From assembly GCA_001800185.1 (NCBI GenBank), contig MGUX01000159.1:2427-8220 (forward strand): a DNA stretch of 5,794 nt, read 5' to 3'. Positions 1 through 4,800 of this stretch are shown in pieces. How positions within the stretch are numbered: the first letter of the stretch is position 1; each line of letters starts with the position of its first letter. The notes under the pieces are model-generated. The model ran no database searches and was not told the DNA's origin. It worked only from the letters and a program-made list of their open reading frames with translations. The translations under genes and the position numbers were made by a program. Source of the DNA: Elusimicrobia bacterium RIFCSPLOWO2_12_FULL_59_9. GTDB lineage: Bacteria; Elusimicrobiota; Elusimicrobia; O2-12-FULL-59-9.

Positions 1-67
1 GGCGCGCCAGGCGCATGAGTATTTGGCCTCCCGCCTCCAATTCGGCAAGGTGGTCCTCATCCCATGA
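1..67 (+). CDS. C-terminal end of a quinone oxidoreductase / zinc-type alcohol dehydrogenase-like (MDR) protein, partial
   Basis: Only the last 21 codons are present (first complete codon at 2, TGA at 65-67); the gene enters from the left edge. The tail has the pattern AH-x-x-L-x-S-R followed by FGKVVLIP. This is the usual ending of medium-chain dehydrogenase/reductases of the NADPH:quinone oxidoreductase type, where an 'AHxxLES' helix is followed by a short strand ending in hydrophobic residues plus Pro. The E. coli Qor tail, as I remember it, aligns well (AHEILESR...LLIP). Such enzymes are cytosolic and reduce quinones or enones with NADPH. The substrate cannot be judged from this fragment, and another MDR subfamily is possible. 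The next gene starts 44 nt downstream on the same strand, so the two may share a transcript. Confidence 0.7.
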   Translation, partial: ARQAHEYLASRLQFGKVVLIP

Positions 68-111
68 AAATCGGATTGGCGCCGGGCGCCGAGGATTTGT
101 AGAATATCGCC
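68..111 (+). other. Short intergenic gap with a GC hairpin and an abortive in-frame ATG
   Basis: An ATG at 64-66 overlaps the stop of the upstream gene as ATGA. It is in the same frame as the phosphatase gene that starts at 112, but a TAG at 100-102 closes it after 12 codons. A GC-rich dyad, GGCGC-CGG-GCGCC, lies at 78-90. It has no T-rich tail, so it is not a convincing intrinsic terminator. GAGGA at 91-95 is the only purine-rich ribosome-binding candidate and sits about 16 nt before the GTG start, farther than usual. Confidence 0.4.
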
Positions 112-516
112 GTGCCCAGCATTCTTTTCGTCTGCGCGGAAAATTGCTTTCGAAGCCAGATGGCGGAAGGATTCGCCAGATTCCACGCCGGCGGCGGCTG
201 GACGGTCATGAGCGCCGGCTCCAAACCCATCGGCTACGTCCATCCCCGCGCCATCGAACTGATGCGGGAAAAAGGAATCGACATCTCCAATCAAGCCTCA
301 AGCTCCATCTACGGCCTGGCGCACAAATCCTTCGATTACGTGGTCAGCATGGGATGCGAAGCCAATTGCCCCCGGATTCCCGCCGCGCGCCGCGTCGATT
401 GGGACTTTCCGGATCCCAAAAATATGCCGCTTGACGCGCTGCGGGCGCTTCGCGACCGGATGGAGGAGCTCATCGTCAAGCTGTTGAAATCTGCCCAAAC
501 CGGAGGAAAAAACTGA
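112..516 (+). CDS. Low-molecular-weight protein-tyrosine-phosphatase / arsenate reductase (ArsC, LMWP fold) family protein
   Basis: The 134-residue product has the normal length for the LMW-PTP/ArsC family. The P-loop signature CX5R is at C8-R14 within FVCAENCFRSQMAEG. RSQMAEG is the typical continuation in ArsC-like members. A second conserved block, SMGCEANCP, holds C82 and C86, and the general-acid loop DFPDP holds D101. The MGCxxxCP...DWDxPDP arrangement resembles proteins usually annotated as arsenate reductase ArsC, in which the P-loop Cys attacks arsenate and nearby cysteines relay the disulfide to thioredoxin or a thiol cofactor. A protein-tyrosine phosphatase role is the main alternative, and sequence alone does not decide. 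No arsR, arsB or acr3 gene is visible, so arsenic resistance is not supported by context. The start is GTG at 112, the only start after the in-frame TAG at 100. The stop lies 3 nt before the peptidase gene, implying translational coupling. Cytoplasmic, with no signal peptide. Confidence 0.88.
   Translation: MPSILFVCAENCFRSQMAEGFARFHAGGGWTVMSAGSKPIGYVHPRAIELMREKGIDISNQASSSIYGLAHKSFDYVVSMGCEANCPRIPAARRVDWDFPDPKNMPLDALRALRDRMEELIVKLLKSAQTGGKN
502..506 (+). promoter_or_regulatory. Shine-Dalgarno GGAGG for the M20 peptidase
   Basis: GGAGG is a strong anti-16S match located inside the last codons of the phosphatase gene, 13 nt before the ATG at 520. It supports this ATG as the peptidase start and suggests the two genes are translated from one message. 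Confidence 0.65.
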
Positions 517-519
517 GCT

Positions 520-1704
520 ATGGCGACTAAACTCGAACCGGGGGAAAAAGCGGCCAAAGCCGCGGCGCAAAATTTAAACGTCAAAGGTCTCGTCAACAAG
601 GACCGGATGGTCCGCAATTTTCTGGATATGGTCCAGATCAACTCTCTTTCCCGCAAAGAAGGCCGGTTGGCGCGCTTCGTCATGGAGCAACTGAGCTCCC
701 TGGGCATGGCGGCCGCCGTCGACGACTCCGCGTCCCGAACCAACAGCGACACCGGCAACGTCATCGCCTATCTTCCCGCGTCCCCCGCGGCGTCCGGAAA
801 GCCCTCGTTTCTTCTCTCGGCCCATATGGACACCGTGGCCCCCGGCGAGGGCATCCGGCCCATCGTGGAAAGCGACCGCATCACCAGCGACGGAAGCACG
901 ATATTGGGCGGTGACTGCAAAAGCGGCATCGCCGTTATTTTGGAGGTGTTGACGGCGATTGTTGAAAACAACCTGCCGCATGGGGATATCGAGGTGTGCC
1001 TGACCGTGTGCGAAGAGATCGGCCTGCTCGGCTCAAAATATATCGAGGCTTCAAAGATTAAATCCAAGTTCGGCCTGGTGCTCGACAGCCCCAACGCGCA
1101 TGCGCTCGTCATCCAAGCTCCGGCCGGCGACAACGTTGAAGCCACCATTTTCGGCTTGGAAGCTCACGCCGGAGTTTGCCCCGAAAAAGGCATCAGCGCG
1201 ATCCAAATCGCCGCGCACGCCATCGGCCAAATGCGCTTGGGACGCGTCGACCGCGAAACGACCGCCAACATCGGCAGCATTCAGGGAGGCATGGCCGTCA
1301 ACATCGTTCCTTCCAAGGTCGTCATCAAAGGCGAAGCTCGAAGCCTCAGCCTGGCCAAGCTCGACGCCCAGACCAAGCACATGCGAACCTGTCTGGAAAA
1401 AGCCGCGCGCAAATTCAAGGGCGATGTCGCTTTCAATATCCAACGCGGCTACATGCCCGTCAACCTCAGCCCCGCCTCCCAATTGGCAAAATGGGTGCGG
1501 CAAAGCGCACAGGATTTGAAGGAACCGCTTGTTTTCGCCGCCTCCGGCGGCGCCAGCGACGCCAACAATTTCAGCCTGCATGGAATGCAATGCGCCAACC
1601 TCGGCACCGGCGTGCGCGATATCCACACCCTGCGGGAATGGCTCCATCTCAAAGATTTTCTTTTCTCCGCCCAACTTACCTTAAACCTGCTCTCCAAACT
1701 TTAG
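520..1704 (+). CDS. M20-family metallopeptidase, PepT-like (tripeptidase T / aminoacyl-peptidase type)
   Basis: The 394-residue product has the usual M20 length and no signal peptide, so it should be cytosolic. The expected di-zinc site is present in order: H102 in SAHMDTV (with D104 as the partner acid), bridging D132 in GGDCKSG, the E165-E166 pair in VCEEIGLLG (catalytic base plus ligand), D189 in LDSPN, and H369 in DIHTLREWL. The lid/dimerisation insert runs from about residue 205 to 312 and opens with FGLEAHAGVCPEKGISAI, a segment typical of PepT-like enzymes, with H216 the likely substrate-binding His. M20 enzymes of this type remove N-terminal residues from short peptides. Related roles such as dipeptidase or deacylase cannot be excluded. 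The second Asp of the common GADDKAG motif is Cys (C133) here. Translation starts at ATG 520, supported by GGAGG at 502-506. It follows the phosphatase stop by 3 nt and ends in a TAG that overlaps a small hairpin. Confidence 0.93.
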   Translation: MATKLEPGEKAAKAAAQNLNVKGLVNKDRMVRNFLDMVQINSLSRKEGRLARFVMEQLSSLGMAAAVDDSASRTNSDTGNVIAYLPASPAASGKPSFLLSAHMDTVAPGEGIRPIVESDRITSDGSTILGGDCKSGIAVILEVLTAIVENNLPHGDIEVCLTVCEEIGLLGSKYIEASKIKSKFGLVLDSPNAHALVIQAPAGDNVEATIFGLEAHAGVCPEKGISAIQIAAHAIGQMRLGRVDRETTANIGSIQGGMAVNIVPSKVVIKGEARSLSLAKLDAQTKHMRTCLEKAARKFKGDVAFNIQRGYMPVNLSPASQLAKWVRQSAQDLKEPLVFAASGGASDANNFSLHGMQCANLGTGVRDIHTLREWLHLKDFLFSAQLTLNLLSKL

Positions 1705-1718
1705 GGCCTTAGGGCCCT
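1701..1718 (+). terminator. Small hairpin over the peptidase stop, made by a tandem 8-bp repeat; weak terminator candidate
   Basis: TTAGGGCC occurs twice back to back (1701-1708 and 1709-1716). AGGGCC at 1703-1708 can pair with GGCCCT at 1713-1718 across a TTAG loop, giving a 6-bp GC-rich stem that includes part of the TAG stop. The following bases (TTGGCTCCCC) are not T-rich, so intrinsic termination would be weak. It may only attenuate read-through into the FN3 gene. Confidence 0.3.
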
Positions 1719-1730
1719 TGGCTCCCCGAC

Positions 1731-1760
1731 TTGAATTTGTAACGTCCGCAGGGGTATATA
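1731..1760 (+). promoter_or_regulatory. Candidate sigma70-type promoter for the FN3 gene
   Basis: TTGAAT (1731-1736) and TATATA (1755-1760) are separated by 18 nt, each matching four of six consensus bases. This short AT-rich stretch stands out in GC-rich surroundings and lies just before the large gene. If used, transcription would begin near 1767, only about 12 nt before the ATG. That would remove most of the candidate ribosome binding site, so this promoter and that site probably do not work together. The -10 element lies partly inside the dyad at 1747-1778. Confidence 0.35.
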
Positions 1761-1778
1761 TAAGGGGATACCCCTGTG
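1747..1778 (+). promoter_or_regulatory. Inverted repeat framing the ribosome-binding site and abutting the ATG
   Basis: CAGGGGTAT (1749-1757) is the exact reverse complement of ATACCCCTG (1768-1776). As RNA the stem extends by a G-U pair (1748/1777) and a C-G pair (1747/1778) to 11 bp, with a 10-nt loop ATATAAGGGG (1758-1767). The loop contains AAGGGG (1762-1767), the only Shine-Dalgarno candidate, 11 nt before ATG 1779 and 8 nt before GTG 1776. A competing hairpin, GGGG-ATA-CCCC (1764-1774), would hide that site. The element could be a translational control structure or, as DNA, an operator overlapping the -10 box. The pairing is seen directly; function is inferred. Confidence 0.5.
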
Positions 1779-1853
1779 ATGATACGCCGGCCTTTAAAGG
1801 CCTGTTTGTGCTCGCTTTTCTTATTTCCGGCGCTGATTTCCCAAGCGGCGGCT
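1779..1853 (+). other. Sec signal peptide of the FN3 protein
   Basis: Residues 1-25 have R3, R4 and K7 in the n-region, a hydrophobic core ACLCSLFLFPALIS, and A23-A24-A25 meeting the A-x-A rule before S26. The RRPLK stretch lacks the hydrophobic residues of a Tat motif. C9 and C11 are not in a convincing lipobox, because K7 occupies the -2 position for C9 and the hydrophobic core follows them. Export through Sec and cleavage by signal peptidase I is the best reading. Confidence 0.8.
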
Positions 1854-4800
1854 TCCGATCTTCATCCGCGCTGGACGTCGGTGAGCACCGGCTCGCTCTC
1901 CATCCAATGGGATCTCACAGCCGCGGCGACTTATCAGGCCGCTTTCGCCGGCGCCGGCGACTTCGCCGCCCCGATTTCATCCGGGCCTCTTTTCAACCTG
2001 GACGCCGCCGCATTCAGCGGCCTTGTCCCGGATACGACCTATTTCTTCAAAGTGAAGTTCTCATCCGAAGCCGATTCCGGATATTCCACGGCTTCCACCG
2101 CGACGCTGGCCGCTCCCGCCGAGGCAATCGCCGACCCGTTCAGCGATGTGCTCGACGAGCGCGTGAGATTTTCCTGGAGCGCCTCCAGCAACCCCGCCGG
2201 AACCCTCTACGAAGCGCAGATTTCCTCGGATAATTTCGGCGCCGTGTGGGCTTCCAGCGCGACACGCAACACCAACGTTTTGTTCGGCTTCGTCAGCACT
2301 CCGCCGGCGTTAAAACCCAGCACGACCTATTATCTGCGCGTGAGGGCCGTCAACCGCAATCAAGAGCCGACGGACTACACCGCCATCCAGAGCACGCCCA
2401 CCGGGGCGACCCTCCCCGGCGGGGCCGCCGCGCCGTTTGCGGCGGTCAACCACCGCCAATTGACTTTTTTCTGGACGGCGGGCAACAATCTTTTCGGCGA
2501 CTCCAATCCGGAAGGGACCCTCTACGAAGCGCAAGCCTCCACGGACCCGGCCTTCGGCGTCGCGGTCATCTCAAGCTTCACGCAGCTCGCCTCGATAACT
2601 TTCAAATCCCTGGCGGCGAACTCCACCTACTATGCCCGCGTGCGGGCGCTCAATATCGCTGGAGTGCCGTCTTCTTTCGCCGCGTCCCGGTCCACGCGCA
2701 CTCTCGCGGCGCCGATCAACCTGCTCCCGCGCGTCGGGTTTCTCTCCACCGGCGCCCTTCGCTTCGACTGGCTGGCGGTCGCGGGCGCCACCTACACGGC
2801 CGTCTTGGCCGGCACGAGCGATTTCGCCCTGCCGCTTTCCTCCACGACCCAGCTCGCGGAGACGAAATCTTTTTCTTCCCTGCAGCTCAACACGACTTAC
2901 TATTTCGAGGTCAAGCTCTCCAGCAACAGCGACGACGCCTATGCCGAGCTCTCCACCGCCACGCTCGCCGCCGCGCCGGCGCCGGCCTCCAATCCGTTTT
3001 CAGATGTCACCCAATTGCAGATCGGCTATGGGTGGACGAGCGGGGGCTACCCCGCCGGAAGCCTGTACCACGCCCAAATTTCAACCGACGCCGATTTTTC
3101 GCCCGTTCAAGCGTCAAGCTTCACCCGAAACGCCTCCGCCGTCTTCGCCGGTCTTATTCCGGAGAGCACTTACTATCTGCGCGTCAGATGCATCGGGCAC
3201 GGCGGGACTCCCACCGATTTCACCGCGGCGGTTTCCACCCGGACGCGCGCCTTCGTCACGGATTTGTCTCCCAAAATCGTCGCCGGCTCCACTTTCAGCC
3301 TTCGCTTCCAGTGGGAGGATATCTCCGGCGCTTCCTTCCAGGCGGTCTTCGACGACTCGGGCGATTTTTCCACCCCGCTGTCCTCGGCCGTGGTGACGAG
3401 CCCCGCCGCCGAATACGGGGGCCTCTCCGCCAACGCGACTTACTTTTTCCAGGTCAAAATCGCGAGCGAGGCCGATAAAGCCTACGACGCGCTGACAGCC
3501 GTCACGCCCGTCCTGCAGCCGGAAAATCCGTCCTTCTCCGCGGGGGGGGTCTCAACCAACCGTATCGATTTCGCATGGACATCCTCCGTCAATCCGGGCG
3601 GAAGCCTCTACCAGACTCAAATGTCCAGGGATGGATTTCTCACCGTCGCGGTTTCCAGCCTGACGCGCGGCTTTTCGACTTCCTTCGGCCCCTCCGGCGA
3701 GGGAGGCGCCCTGCAGCTCAATACGACCTATTATTTCCGGGTGCGGGCGATCAATCATGCCGGCAGTCCGTCCGGCTTCGCCTCCGTCTTGAGCACGGCC
3801 ACCCTCGCCGTCCCTCCTGGCGACGCCGCGCCGCCCATCACCCTCAACACGGGCCGCTCCCTAAGCTACCAGTGGACCCAGTCTGAAAATCCGCCCGGAA
3901 CCCTGTTTGAGGCCGTGCTTTCAACCGACGGCGTTCGGCCCGCCTTCAGCGCCCTGGTCGCCGGGACCGGCGCGACGTTCGGATTTTCGGGGCTCGGGCC
4001 GTCGCTGACGGCCAACACGACCTACACCTTGAGCGCCCGGGCCGTCAACCGCAGCGGAGTGCCCACCGATTTCAACACCCCGGTTTCCACCGTCACCATC
4101 CCTTTTCCGCCGCTGGCTTCCGCCGACCCGACGCCTGTCGTGAGCGCGACGGAGATCGCCTACGCTTGGCGGCAAAACATCAATTCGGACGGAAGCCTTT
4201 ATGAAGCCCAGATCTCGACCGATAATTTCTTGACGCTTAATTTTTCAAGCCGCACGTTGAATCAATCGGTCCAATTCCAGGCGCTGGCGCCCGACACGGC
4301 CTATTTCTTTCGGGCCCGGACTCTGGGCCGGGACGGAACGGCGACCCAATTCGGGGCGGCCTTATCCACGCACACTTTGCCGGCTCTGCCCGCCCCGGTT
4401 TCCGTCTCCGGGGTCGAGCGCGGCTCCGTGAGCCTTCAATGGGGAAAAAACGGCAACACGGACGCGACCGAATATCTCGTTTCAATTTCGACGGCGCAGG
4501 ATTTTTCCGTGGAGAGCGCTTCCACGACGGCCGTTTCGCTCGCGGCGACTCTCGGGGGTCTTTTGGCCAACAGCACCTACTATGCCCGCGTCCGGGCGCG
4601 CAGCGCCGCCACCGGCCAAACCAGCGCAGCGAGCGTCGAGGTCTCCACCGTCACCCTTCTGGCGCCTCCCTCCGCCCCTTTCTCGGTGGAGGCGGCCACC
4701 GGCGGCGCGGCGGCGTCTTGGAGCGCCAACGGCAATCATCCCGACACCCTGTATCTCATCGAACTCTCCACCGCGGCCGGATTTGACCCGGTTTGGGCCT

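Noticed and set aside
78..90. GC-rich dyad as a terminator for the oxidoreductase gene
   Set aside because: The stem is only 5 bp with a 3-nt loop and there is no T tract after it. The next gene is 44 nt away on the same strand.
15..434. 139-codon + frame overlapping the phosphatase gene
   Set aside because: Its product is Arg-rich and featureless, while the frame from 112 has the CX5R and DP motifs and a proper coupling to the next gene.
1051..1674. 207-codon antisense frame inside the M20 peptidase
   Set aside because: It is the complement of a gene with a complete metal-binding site and family length. The translation shows no recognisable motif.
1779..1805. Tat or lipoprotein signal in the FN3 protein
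   Set aside because: RRPLK lacks the hydrophobic residues after the twin Arg, and C9 is preceded by Lys at -2 and lies before the hydrophobic core. A Sec signal with A-x-A fits better.
2246..3478. 410-codon open frame on + overlapping the FN3 gene, and similar ones at 1718-2233, 2632-3396, 3575-3886, 4439-4786 and 4793-5287
   Set aside because: The products are rich in Arg, Pro, Gln or His with no domain pattern, and all lie inside the FN3 frame, which has a signal peptide and 14 regular repeats. They stay open only because of high GC and the repetitive codon pattern.
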